A stretch of 64,000 bases of DNA, taken from Linnemannia hyalina. Taxonomy: Eukaryota; Mortierellomycota; Mortierellomycetes; Mortierellales; Mortierellaceae. The translations under genes were made by a program, and so were the position numbers. Below are positions 21,822 through 34,361 of the stretch, piece by piece. The notes beneath the pieces are model-generated. The model ran no database searches. It was not told where the DNA came from and saw only the letters and a program-made list of their open reading frames with translations. Where the stretch lies: assembly GCA_019671135.1 (NCBI GenBank), contig JAHRHY010000014.1:556001-620000 (forward strand), written 5' to 3'. Numbering within the stretch: the stretch's first letter is position 1; each line of letters starts with the position of its first letter.

Positions 21822-23582
21822 ATGCCGCACCATACCATGGCAACCACATTCATCCATACCCTACCCACTTCTATTACCAACAACAACAACAACAACAAGA
21901 ACAACAACAAGAACAGCGAAGGCACCAAATCGACACATAATATTACCACCCTTACCGACAACAGCACTGACCATTTTCAAGACAGTAATACAACTCAAAG
22001 CAGCAACAATATTAATTATAGCAACAAAATACTTCAATACGGGAGTCTCCGTCTCAATCCTACCACCATCAACAAGGACAGAATCGACCACAATAACTCC
22101 ACAACCATGACAACTATCGACAAGACCAACAATAACAACAACAGCAACAACAATAACAACAACAACAACAACAACAGCAATACCCAAACAGCCATGCCAC
22201 CAACACCAACATCCCCTACAAACGCCACGCTCCTCTTTCTCCCACAACCTCCCTCCCCCTCCCTTTCCACCACCACCACATCTAGACCCTCACCTTCCTA
22301 CATCCGCCTCACATCCTCAAACTCTTCAACAATCCTCAACCCCGCCCACCACTTCCCCCCAATCCCCGAAGGGACACCCTCTCCAAAGGAACGTCAAGAC
22401 CTGGTCCGAGAACTGGACGAGATCCGGGAGGCCTCGAGTGAAGCCCGGGGGGCGTATACGTCAGTTCATAGAACGATTCAGCAGTACCAGCAGCTTGTGC
22501 TTTCGACTCATGCGCAGGTTGCGGCTGCGAAGATTGCGCTGGTCCAGGCACGTGGTGCGATTGGCGGGGGTGGCAGCGGTGCTAGTGGCGGGGGTGGGAG
22601 TAGTAATTGTAATAACAAGAGCAGTAATGCACGCAACGGTGGAACAAGTGGTGCAGGAAAAGGAGGAGGACGTAGAGGCATTGACGGTGCTAATGGTGGT
22701 GGAAAGCAAGGTAGGGGGTCACAGGTGGAGAGACAAGGAAGGAGCAAGAGTGGAGGAGGAGGGGGAGGGTCGACGAGCGCCTCGCGTTCATCCTACTTCT
22801 CACCCTGTCCAGCAACAACAACAAATGGCACCGAGGCGGACGCAGGAAGAGGAGGAGCGAAAATAGCGTCGACATTATCATCCTCCTCGTTAAACATGAC
22901 AAATGCCTCGCCCTTCATCCCCTTATCCAACAGCAACTCTTCCTCGTCGCTCACACCCTATTCGCCTTTTCTCAGTCGGTCTTACTCCTATACTTCTTCG
23001 ACAATTGCCTCTGCTTCTTCGCCTTTACCCATCGACGCCAGAGGGGGAGGAGCTCTACAACAGCAACGGCAGGGGCGATCATTCATGCCTGCGCCCATTC
23101 ATGCCTGTGTAGCTGATACCACAATCACAACGGTCTCAACCACCTTGTTGTCATCTCCGACTTCACTGCTGTCCAGGACTACAACAGTTACAACTGCAAT
23201 GGCGCAGGACCGAGATGAGAGCAGAGGCGGCGATCAAAATACAACCGAGAGCGCAGAAGAAAGCGACAGCACAACCAATACCACCAGCACCACAACCCAT
23301 TCCAACACCTCCTCATCCGCATCCTCTTCCGCGTCCTCTTCCGATTCAGATGAAGAAGACGAAGACGAAGAAGGAGAGGAAGAAGAACAACAACAAGAAG
23401 AAGAAGAGGATGCAGAAACACGCCTCGACAAACTGGGAGACCAACACGCAATCCTTGGCGGTCGATTATCACAACTCCTACGAGACAAGGCAGCCGCCGA
23501 GAACGTCAAGAAGCGCTTGAATGACGGGTTGCTGCGCGCCAAGGCCCGGATCAAAGCCATCGAGGATAAACTAGAGGAATAG
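21822..23582 (+). CDS. low-complexity coiled-coil protein, unidentified
   Basis: Single open frame of 586 residues from ATG 21822; an ATG at 21837 has the better context (ACCATGG) and would give 581. The first third is Asn/Thr-rich, with Asn runs encoded by AAC repeats at about 21880-21915 and 22127-22178. A charged helical segment follows (RQDLVRELDEIREASSEARG), then a Gly/Ser-rich linker, a Ser/Thr region, an acidic run (DEEDEDEEGEEEEQQQEEEE, about residues 507-526) and a C-terminal coiled coil (ENVKKRLNDGLLRAKARIKA). No catalytic domain, signal peptide or membrane helix. Function unknown; composition suits a disordered scaffold or nuclear protein. The frame is open far upstream but that part is CT-rich leader. 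Confidence 0.65.
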   Translation: MPHHTMATTFIHTLPTSITNNNNNNKNNNKNSEGTKSTHNITTLTDNSTDHFQDSNTTQSSNNINYSNKILQYGSLRLNPTTINKDRIDHNNSTTMTTIDKTNNNNNSNNNNNNNNNNSNTQTAMPPTPTSPTNATLLFLPQPPSPSLSTTTTSRPSPSYIRLTSSNSSTILNPAHHFPPIPEGTPSPKERQDLVRELDEIREASSEARGAYTSVHRTIQQYQQLVLSTHAQVAAAKIALVQARGAIGGGGSGASGGGGSSNCNNKSSNARNGGTSGAGKGGGRRGIDGANGGGKQGRGSQVERQGRSKSGGGGGGSTSASRSSYFSPCPATTTNGTEADAGRGGAKIASTLSSSSLNMTNASPFIPLSNSNSSSSLTPYSPFLSRSYSYTSSTIASASSPLPIDARGGGALQQQRQGRSFMPAPIHACVADTTITTVSTTLLSSPTSLLSRTTTVTTAMAQDRDESRGGDQNTTESAEESDSTTNTTSTTTHSNTSSSASSSASSSDSDEEDEDEEGEEEEQQQEEEEDAETRLDKLGDQHAILGGRLSQLLRDKAAAENVKKRLNDGLLRAKARIKAIEDKLEE

Positions 23583-23957
23583 ACCATTTTGGGAGTTCTG
23601 CTCTCTTTATGTGGGCGGATGAACGAGGTTTAGGAGGAAGGAGGAGTTATTTGCATTCTCCCCCCCACCCCCCTTTCGAAATAGAGCTCGGATAGTTTCC
23701 TAGTTCCCACACTCCTCAATTCTTCCGACAATAGAACGAGCATTTTTTTTTTCATTTCCCCCCTTTCTCGTTTCGATTTCATCTCAGCAGTCAGTATCAT
23801 ACCCCACCACGCCACACCAACTAAAAGAATTAAATGAATGCGCAAGCCAAACAAAACATTTGAGAAAAAAGATGAAGTCCATTATGTCGCCAAAGAAAAA
23901 GAAAATGCTATGCTACACCTACAAAAAACAATCCAAAGGGATCCTCCTCCTCAAAGC
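23583..23957. other. convergent intergenic region
   Basis: Separates the stop at 23582 from the Rvb2 stop at 23958. It carries C- and T-runs only; nothing else recognised. Confidence 0.5.
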
Positions 23958-25749
<1,792 letters not shown>

Positions 25750-26263
25750 TGTGTAAGTGTTTGTTTGTGTTGGTCGTGAAGAGGGTGACGATTGTTTGGT
25801 GGCAGTGAGCGTGTTGTTGATTCCGTTTCTATTGAGTGAACACATGTCAGCAATTGCAGGTGTTAGAGTTCAAGCACTGATTTCGTAGCGAGAGAGATAG
25901 AGAGACAAGTATTGAAAGTAGCTCCTTGGTGGAAAGTAACATACCGAGACGAAGTAGCGGTGAGAAGAAGAAGAGAATGGAATTGGACGAGAAGAAAAAA
26001 GGAGTGCAAAGAGTTGGGGCAAGGGCAGAGTAATGATGCAGAAGAAGAGGAAGAAAAAAAAAAAGAAAAAGAGGACTGTTTGTGAAAAGAAGTGAGGCGT
26101 GTTGTGTGTGTCTGTGGCTTGGCTTTCTTCCTTCTTTCATTCATTCAGTTTTACTTGGTGGCGCTCTCTTCAATACATCATCGATGATAGTGGTTTATGT
26201 TTGCTGTTATCTAGTAAAGGGTGCAATGTATTACATAAAGGCTATATGTCTATGTATATGTGT
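25750..26263. other. Rvb2 upstream region
   Basis: Contains the Rvb2 promoter and the 3' end of the next minus-strand gene. A purine-rich run lies at about 25960-26095 on the plus strand. No TATA box is evident. Confidence 0.5.
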
Positions 26264-28066
26264 TCAAACGTTCTCGTCGTTAGACCGCGGCTCCCGGCTG
26301 GCAGACTTAGCTTCACGCCGCGACTTTTTGAACGAGGAAAACAACCACGCCCAAATCCAATCCAACCGGCCTCCACACGTCGATGCCCACCGGGCTAAAT
26401 CCTTGACATCCTTCTTGACATTGACAAACAGGCCTGTTCCTTGAGAACCTGGCGACGATGATGACAGTGCATACTTGGACGTCGCCAGCACAAAGGTCGA
26501 ATCTCGCACAATACCTGTGCTAAGTTTGGTGTTTGTATGAGAGTTATTGGTATCGGTGTTGGTGAGGGGCTGGATGGTTCCAGCGGGTATCATGTGGCGG
26601 TCTTGGAAAAAGCGTTTTCGGATTGCCAGCGGAATGGGGTTGGGCTTTTGTTCTGATCCAGAAGAAGCAGAGATTGTGGTTGCTGTATTGTTGTTGGTCG
26701 GAGCAAAGCTGGCTGTTGAGGGCAGGAGCGATTGGTGATCTACTTTGGCCACAGGAAGAGTATTCTGTTGAATATGGTGGATCCAATACTCCAATCGACG
26801 ATCATCGATCCTTGCGCCAAAGGTCCATGTCAGATCTGTCGAATGAACCGGCGTTGCAGCCTTGGATGTCCCCACGGCTGTTGCGTCCGAGGCAATGCAA
26901 GGATATGATGTTGTTGGGACTGGCGCTGGCGGCATAATGGTATCTTGCTGCTTTCCTGTTTCCAATGCTGGGGGGATCACCAACTCCAACCCAAGTCGTG
27001 CAATCAGGTCTAAAAAGGCAACAGTGACCTCTGGCTTTTGTTCCGTGAGGTTAGCGCGGTCAAATGTCCATGAAAGCACTGTGGTGTCGGTAAGCTGCCG
27101 TCGAGTGAGGTCCAGCAGTCCTCTCAAGATAGACGTTGCTGAAGGTTCGTCACCGTAGGCGGTCATGAACTGAATCAGAGATTCTAATTGATGTTCCTGG
27201 AATGGTTGCTTATATGTCGACAGCTTGGTCAGGCTCAGTGGTACGACAGAAGCCAATGGTGAGGTCGGAACTGAAGATGCTGTTGATGGTGAGGACACTG
27301 CAGAGGATGGCAGTGACTTGGGTGTCAGAGCAGCAGCAGTAAGTGATCCGGAGGAATGGGGCGGGGAGGGAATGGGTGCTGATGGCATAGCCGACGACGT
27401 GGCGGTCCTCCAGCGGTCCTCCAATAGCCCGTCTAGAACTATCTCTCGCTGGGCAGTCTTAACACGATGCGACTCTGCCCTCCAGAAACGGATCGTTCCT
27501 GTCAGCCTGAGCCATTCCTTGACAGAGACCAGCAGCATAGTCTTGCTCGTGGTATCATCGATATCGGCCATGGGCGCGGGATCGGTCTTGCTGTCGGTAA
27601 TCAACGAGGCTGTTGCTGGTGCTGATCCTGCAGGAGGTTCAGGCACGGAGAGTCCTCCCATGTCGAGGACCACTGCAGTCTCCAATGGAGCCTCTGTCGC
27701 CTCTGTTCGGGTCTTGGAGCTGTATCCAGAGAGATTCCTGTCATAGGGGAGGATTACGAGGAGTGCAGGGTCGATAGCTTGAACGAGGGTATCCCTGATG
27801 TCTTGCCGTTGCTGGCGGTCTTCAAGTTCTTCCAAGTGGATCCTGTAGTACTGTCTGTCGTTCTGGGCTGATTCAAGTGTCGATGTAGTTGATGTAAGTG
27901 GAGTCTGTAGTTCGTAGATCTGCGCTCTGGAGAGAAGGCCGAGAGCTGTCTCCTGGACTGATGTCGTCTCTGCAGCGGGATCTGCACTCCCTTCGTCGGC
28001 AGCAGGCTTGGAGGGCAAGAAGACTTGTTGACAGAGATTGTCAAAGTTGTCAAGTGTGGATCCCAT
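26264..28066 (-). CDS. uncharacterised 600-residue protein
   Basis: Single open frame. The ATG at 28066 (GCAATGG context) was chosen because upstream in-frame codons give an implausible Leu/Phe/Ser run from CT-rich leader. Visible features: an early helical region with HLEELEDRQQRQDIRDTLVQ; a conserved-looking segment MLLVSVKEWLRLTGTIRFWR; a Ser/Pro linker; LSTYKQPFQEHQLESLIQFM with a helical repeat-like block after it; and a basic C-terminus including WLFSSFKKSRREAKSASREP. No signal peptide. I do not recognise the family. The alternation of Ser/Pro linkers and compact helical blocks suggests a regulatory or scaffold protein, not an enzyme. Confidence 0.7.
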   Translation of the reverse strand: MGSTLDNFDNLCQQVFLPSKPAADEGSADPAAETTSVQETALGLLSRAQIYELQTPLTSTTSTLESAQNDRQYYRIHLEELEDRQQRQDIRDTLVQAIDPALLVILPYDRNLSGYSSKTRTEATEAPLETAVVLDMGGLSVPEPPAGSAPATASLITDSKTDPAPMADIDDTTSKTMLLVSVKEWLRLTGTIRFWRAESHRVKTAQREIVLDGLLEDRWRTATSSAMPSAPIPSPPHSSGSLTAAALTPKSLPSSAVSSPSTASSVPTSPLASVVPLSLTKLSTYKQPFQEHQLESLIQFMTAYGDEPSATSILRGLLDLTRRQLTDTTVLSWTFDRANLTEQKPEVTVAFLDLIARLGLELVIPPALETGKQQDTIMPPAPVPTTSYPCIASDATAVGTSKAATPVHSTDLTWTFGARIDDRRLEYWIHHIQQNTLPVAKVDHQSLLPSTASFAPTNNNTATTISASSGSEQKPNPIPLAIRKRFFQDRHMIPAGTIQPLTNTDTNNSHTNTKLSTGIVRDSTFVLATSKYALSSSSPGSQGTGLFVNVKKDVKDLARWASTCGGRLDWIWAWLFSSFKKSRREAKSASREPRSNDENV

Positions 28067-30303
28067 TGCAAAAGGTGTGGAATCAAGAGGGCCAAGTAGG
28101 GAAGAGTAAGAAGGGATGATGATGTGATGAGACGAGAAAGTGAGAAGGGTAAAGAAGAAGTGTGTGCAGGATGTGATGAAGGAGAGAGGGACAGGGAACA
28201 AAAGGAGAGTGAGGACAAGCAGGGTTGTTAACAACAAACAGAGGCGAAGGGGAAGGAAAAGAACGAACAAAAGGCAAAAGCAAGGCATGTCATAGGTTAA
28301 TGGGACGAGAGAGAGACTGACACACACAAGCATCGATGTCTACTGGATCCAGGAGGGAGTGGCACTAGCACAATTTGTTACATATGTGTCGAGAGCAGTG
28401 ATGTTCTCCCTCTATCGATTCTTGTTTGCTTCATGTGAGATGGATCGGACACGCGTGTGCAGTCCATGTGAAAGAACAGGCACACACACACCTTTCGTTT
28501 CCCTTAACTGGATAAAGAAGGGCTCCAACCTAGCGTTTTTTGGGCCATGGCTCTGGTATGTGGTGGTTATCCATGCCAGCTGGGGATAGTGGCACAGCGT
28601 CTTTTTATCACTAGTGGAACTATTAGAGGGTGATCCAACGATACGATTGGTCAATTGATATATATTCAGGAACAAGGGCTATTTGTAGCATCCACACTAC
28701 TTTGAATCATGAACAACATGTAGGCATAGTCTACCGAACATAGCGAGCGTATTTTCCGTTGCTGTCTTCGCAGCAAGCACACTCCACAGGCAGTAACAAG
28801 CATGTACGGTGCATGTATGGGTAGAAAAATAAATGGCCTCTCTCTATTGACTTTGCTCAAAAATAAATCCCACCAAATCTCCTTTTTTTAATTCTTTTCA
28901 TTTCATCTTTTCTCAGCACAGAAAAATGAGTTGAAAGCAACTCCTTGGGTGTGTCCATCCTGCTGCTTTTATGGATGTAAAGAGCTGAGCTGAGTCGCCG
29001 GTTGATTCTTCTTTTTTCTATATCCTTTATTCAGCTGTTCGTTTGGTTTGTTGTTGTTGGGTTTACGCAAATCAACCCGACCCGATCAACTTCAACGACA
29101 ACAGCAACAAATAGCAACAAGAAGGAGGAAAAGTGCTCTCAAGAAAGAAAAAAAATCCTCCATAGTTCAAGGTTTACTGGTGGTTTGTTTGAAGGAATTG
29201 TGTGATTGAAGGGTAATAAATCCCTTTTGGAGAGCACGAAAAACAACAACATTCAAACCCCTTCTCAATCCTTCGTTTGATCCTCTTGCTCTCGTTGTCG
29301 TTGATATGAATGATTGAGAGACCATTCCAATGGGTGAGAGAGGAACACTCTCTTGCTCTCGATTCGATATTGAGAAAGGAAAAGGCCTTCTTTTTTTTTG
29401 CTTTGGTAACACAACGCTACTACTAACCCGGCTAAAGTCCACCTTTTTGTCTCGTTCTTCATCTTCTTCTGCCTCATTCTCGCTTCAGTCTCGTTCCTTT
29501 TCCATATCCTCTCTTTCTCTTTGCCCTTCCCTTCTCTTTCTCTTTCTCTCTTCACTACTCTCGCTCCTCTCCAGCTCCTTGCTCTTTCCTCTCTTTGCCC
29601 ATCCTGATGACCCCATTCAACTTACACAATTCCTAAATGACCCTTTCCATTCTCAACCAAAAGCAACCATAACAAAAAAAAAAGAAGAAACGAAACCCTT
29701 TTCTTTCACGTATACCATTTCTTTGAAACCAAACCCGTGCGACACTTAGACATCTGGGCATAATCAGTTTGAGATTCCAATTCCTCGCCATTCATTCTCT
29801 CGACACCCTTCCCTCATTCCAACTTTTGTCTCCTATCGGGAATTTTCTTCTAGACTCAACCCGCCACCCCGACAATCCTACACGACCGTCCTCCTTCGCT
29901 TTTGTCTGCTTAGAGGACACAGTGTCGACTCTTTATCTTCCGTTCTTGTTCATCGTCTTTTTTTTCCCTGTCGTTGTACTGTTCACCTGTTTGCATTGCA
30001 TGCCTGAGGGATAAAAGCATTAGCGCAAAAAAAAGACGAAAATACCGCACACAGCCCCAGCATCCTTGACTTCTTTTCAGAGACTTGGCCCTTTCTTGGC
30101 TTTGCCCTTCTCTTCGTATTTTCTACTTCTCTCTTTCTCCTCTCGTCTTCCTTTTTTTCACACTCTTGATCCTTTCCTCGAACCCTCATATCCCTCCTTC
30201 AACCTTCCTTTTCATTTTCAATCACAACCAGTGTTGCCTGGGTTCCTTCTTCCTTCCACCTCATTCTCTCTTCCCCTATCACCTACCAACCGATCGATCC
30301 ATC
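28067..30303. other. long divergent intergenic region
   Basis: About 2.2 kb between a minus-strand start and the SLC41 start. Pyrimidine-rich tracts at about 29430-29620 and 30080-30200 probably belong to the SLC41 leader. No gene, RNA or repeat family recognised. Confidence 0.5.
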
Positions 30304-33300
30304 ATGGACAAACTCTTCACAGCATCGTCACCCTTCTCCCAGGCAAACTACAGTCCTCTTCGGAATCCACACGAACAAGACCAGGACGACGACGACCCGG
30401 CCAGTAGACCTCCTCACCGATCACCTATTCACCAACATCACCATCACCACCCTACCAACCCACAACCACAACAGTTCCGTCACCGGTCGCACAGTCAGAG
30501 CAGTAGCCGAGCCGCCATAGCCTACTCCTCTCCCGATCATCAACATCCTACAGGCTCTTTCTCAGAAGGCGAACATGACTCTGACTCGGAGACACCCTTG
30601 ACACCCTTCAACAAAACCAGCAACAGCAACAACCGTGCCTCTTCAGGATCAGTTCGCAACTCTCCCTCGATGGATCGCAGCGGCGGTATCTCTTCTGGGG
30701 CTGCTCGTCGAATCAGTGGAGTCCGTCCTCAGTCCCTTGGCAGTACTGGCACTGTCGGCATCATTTTGCAGGGCGAGACCATCATTGCCTACAACAACAC
30801 TCCAGCATCGATGACAGGCGGTATTCTCCCTTTGTCAGCCATGGATTCCTCCTCATCGTCAGATGATGAACCGTCCTCCCCTCCACCAAAATACACCGCC
30901 GAAGACTTGGAATACTCTGAACCCGCGGGACGGCCGTCACGACACTACAACAGAGATGAAGAAGTCGGCTTGGGCTTTCATGGACTCGAGGATAGTCAAG
31001 GCGATGGACTGTTGATGCAGGTAACAACAACAAAAATGGCATCGCCACTCTGTGAAACGGTCGTGCAAAAGAGGGAGAGAGAGGGAAGGGTCCAGGATGC
31101 AAAAATGGAGGCTGGGCTTAGTTTTTTTTCTATTTCAACCTTGCTGCTTATTTTTTTTTGTTTGCTGGGTGGGCGAGTCAATTGCGATTTCCAATTATAA
31201 CTCGCTGAAGGGGGGAAATATCGACGGGAGAAATGTGCGATGGGAAAGGGGGTTGGATAGAAAAGACAGACTGCAGAGGACAAAGGACAGGAGAGGACAG
31301 GACAGGACGAGGCATGCGGAAGCAATTGGACAAGGAGGAAAGACGGAAATCGATAACCACACCATTGGCACGCAGCAGAAGATGGATTCGTAGGGAAGAA
31401 TGATGGTTACCATAGGAAGTCGAGATCGGTACGCGTGTTGTTTTAGACGAAAAGTCAAAATCGCGCCAAAGTGAGACACCATCACTAAAACCAAGGAAAA
31501 GGGGGAGACTGAAGGAGTTCGAGGGATTCAAGGAATAAGGCAGACAATTGACCTTTTTGAGGATTAGCACGAAAATAGAGTTGGTCTTAGACTGGTGTCC
31601 TGCCTGGCCACTTTTTTTTTCCTACTTCAACCAATGGGTTTTACTAACTACTTGCTCTTCTCTCCCTTTGTTCTTCACTCCTTTTTGTTACTAGGCATCA
31701 ACAACGTTGATCTTTGCTGTGAGCGGACTTATCTGCGCTGGATGGCTTCTTGATCTGATACAGGTACGCCTTGCTGCACTTGCGCTACAATTACAATGAC
31801 GGTGTTTCGTAGTCAACAGGAAACTAACTTGCTTCGTTCTTCATTCTCTCTGCAGCACTGGCAAGTGTTTATCGAAATCTCGGAACTCATCATCCTCATC
31901 CCCATTCTTCTCAATCTCAAAGGCAACCTCGAGATGAACCTTGCCAGTCGCCTCTCCACAGCTGTAAGCTATCTTACTTGTTTTTTTTGTTGTCTTTTTG
32001 ATACTATTTTTCGTGATGATCATCATTCTCACTACTTACCCTCTTTTCTATAGGCAAACTTGGGATTACTGGATCAAAAAGCATCGCGCAACGCATTCAT
32101 CAAAGGAAACTTGGGTCTTCTCCAACTCCAAAGTTTGGCCGTCGGATCGGTTGCAGGATTGTTCTCATTCGGACTCGGGATGGTGGTTCATCCGACGACC
32201 AACAACTTTAACGAGATTGCACTTATGATCACTGCGTCTATGCTCTGTGCTGCCATGAGCAGTTTTGTCCTGGGTGGATTCATGTGTGGACTTGTCCTTG
32301 TCTGCCGTCGTTACCGCATCAACCCTGGTTAGTTTTATGATTAATTGTTTGCGGGGGAAAACGCTATGTGTATTTTCGGAGATCTGACAATGAACTTTCT
32401 TTGCCTTTTTTTTTTTCTTCTGTCGTATTTGTAGACAATATTGCATGTCCGTTGGCATCATCGTTTGGAGACTTGGTAACGTTGGTCATCCTGGCTGCAG
32501 TCTCCGTCTTCCTCCAAAAGTACATCAGTAAGTATTTTCGAAAATCTCTACGGATCCCCATCCATTGCTCACTACTTTTTGCTCTCAAAACACAGAAAGG
32601 GTTTGTGGAAATGAAAAAAAGTGTGCTAATGCAAATATGCTGCTCATGTTTTATTACTTTTCTTACCCACCATTCTAGACTCACCCCTGTCAGTCCTCAT
32701 GCTGGTCGTGTTGCTGGCTCTGATCCCCGCATGGGTGATCTACGTTCGCAAGAACAAGTACGTTTGCGAGGTAGCCAAGGAAGGATGGGGTCCCGTCTTT
32801 GCAGCGATGGTGATCGCCAGTACAGCAGGTCTGGTCCTCGAGCGGTACATCAATGAGTTCCCCGGGATGGCTCTTATCTCCCCAGTCTTGAACGGGCTTA
32901 CAGGAAATATTGGATCGATCTATGCCAGTCGAATCTCGACTTCGTTGCATGCAAGCGTCAAGGAGAATTATCGGGAGACGGAACGGACATTGTTCTTGGT
33001 CCATATTCCTGTCCAGACAGTGTTCCTGACTGTGATTGCGTTGTTGGGGTTGGGCCATGTTCAGTGGACGGTGATGGTTGTGTTGGGCTATTGGGCTGTA
33101 GCGCTGTGTCTGGTTGTTATTTCGTTGGCGATGGCACGGCGAATCACCCATTTTTTCTGGAACCGTGGATATGACCCTGATAACTATGCCCTTCCCATCC
33201 TGTAAGTTCCTTCATTCATTTGCTTGGGTCAGTTATCGCGTTGTTAATTCGTACCATTGATAGTTCCTGTTTAGCTAACCTTGTTATCTTTCCTTTCCTT

Positions 33301-33412
33301 CCCCTCCCCTAGGACATCGTTGTTGGATGTGATTGGAACGGTACTGTTGGTCATTGGGTTCTGGGCCCTCAGTTATGGTGACCCAACCTCCAGTAGCGCG
33401 GGCGACCCATAA
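30304..33412 (+). CDS. SLC41/MgtE-type magnesium transporter
   Basis: Membrane transporter for Mg2+ and related divalent cations. Seven exons, 30304-31020, 31695-31763, 31856-31963, 32054-32327, 32435-32527, 32679-33201 and 33313-33412, give 627 residues. Residues 1-239 are a disordered cytosolic extension with Ser, Gln, an acidic patch and a His cluster. Two MgtE-like halves follow. The first has the signature [20 protein letters not shown] (about 277-299). The second has [20 protein letters not shown] (about 487-506). The [15 protein letters not shown] helix lies between them. About ten membrane segments are expected. The C-terminus is short and Ser-rich. Intron 1 is long (674 bp) and precedes the first membrane segment. 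Family call is secure; plasma membrane or organelle location is not readable. Confidence 0.93.
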
Positions 33413-34361
33413 ACCCGGTTCTCTCTTATCATTCCTTCTCTCCTAATCTTGTACATTAAAAAAACTCCTCTTTTTGCATGTATACACAAGCCCGCCCCCC
33501 TGTACGTTGATTTTTGATTTCGAGCACCGAAAGAGGATTAGTGGCAAAATGACGAACGGGGATCACGATGACATTTTTTTTCGTACACCTCTCTGTTTGG
33601 TTCCAAAAATGCTGGCTGAACGAAACGAACAACGACCACTGTTGTTCTTTTTTGGCGATTCGTCCTGCTGCTGCGTTTGTTGTTGTCCGTGTGTGAACAA
33701 CGGGTATTTCTTGTTTTCTCGTACGAGCAACCACACTCACGACAAGAGCAAGAAAATGAATGATCTTCTCTCGAGGCAGTAGCAAAAGGCTTCAATAGAA
33801 AATGTTCGAGGATGTCCACGCATGAACGAAAAAGAAGAAGGAGCGCTGTTTTCATAGCGTCATAGTTCGCTAGAGGATACAACAATGAAGCAGGGTTGCA
33901 TGGCGAGCATGGAAAGACTCCCCCCCCCCCAAAGAACAACTCGAAAGGGGGGTTGCTTCGTTCGATGATCACATCGTTGAGGGAACTTTCAAAAGCGTGT
34001 CACATGCACCCAGATCGAGGGGATCCTCGTTTGAACAAGCCTAAGAGGACTCTTTTGGTGGTCCTCTTCTTCGTCTCTTTCTCTTTTCTCTTCTTCTTCT
34101 CTTTTCTTTTTTTTCCCTCATTCAGTTCTTCGAATCAACCCCCTTTCCTCCATCACCAATACACCAGAAGCGAATCAGTCCTTCGCCCATTCTTTTTTTT
34201 ATTCTTTTCTTGTATCTCCGTCCACTCTGTGGATCACAGACCAACAAGTTTACATTTCCGGCCAACAAGGACCCTTTTCGTGAGCCCTTCTTCTTTTTTT
34301 TTATATAACTTTCCCCACAACGCCAAGCAAACCCAACGACGACAATCAACGACCAAGAACG
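33413..34361. other. SLC41-trehalase intergenic region
   Basis: Both genes run rightward, so this holds the SLC41 3' end and the trehalase promoter. A pyrimidine-rich block at about 34070-34320 precedes the trehalase start. No stress-response element was assigned with confidence. Confidence 0.5.

Noticed and set aside
28067..28333. 89-residue hydrophobic N-terminal extension of the 600-residue protein
   Set aside because: Looks like a membrane helix only because the leader is pyrimidine-rich; the ATG at 28066 has better context.
31021..31694. Coding continuation of SLC41 exon 1
   Set aside because: The frame stays open to 31200 but the sequence loses coding character after the GTAAC donor at 31021, and the transporter resumes at 31695 in the right phase.
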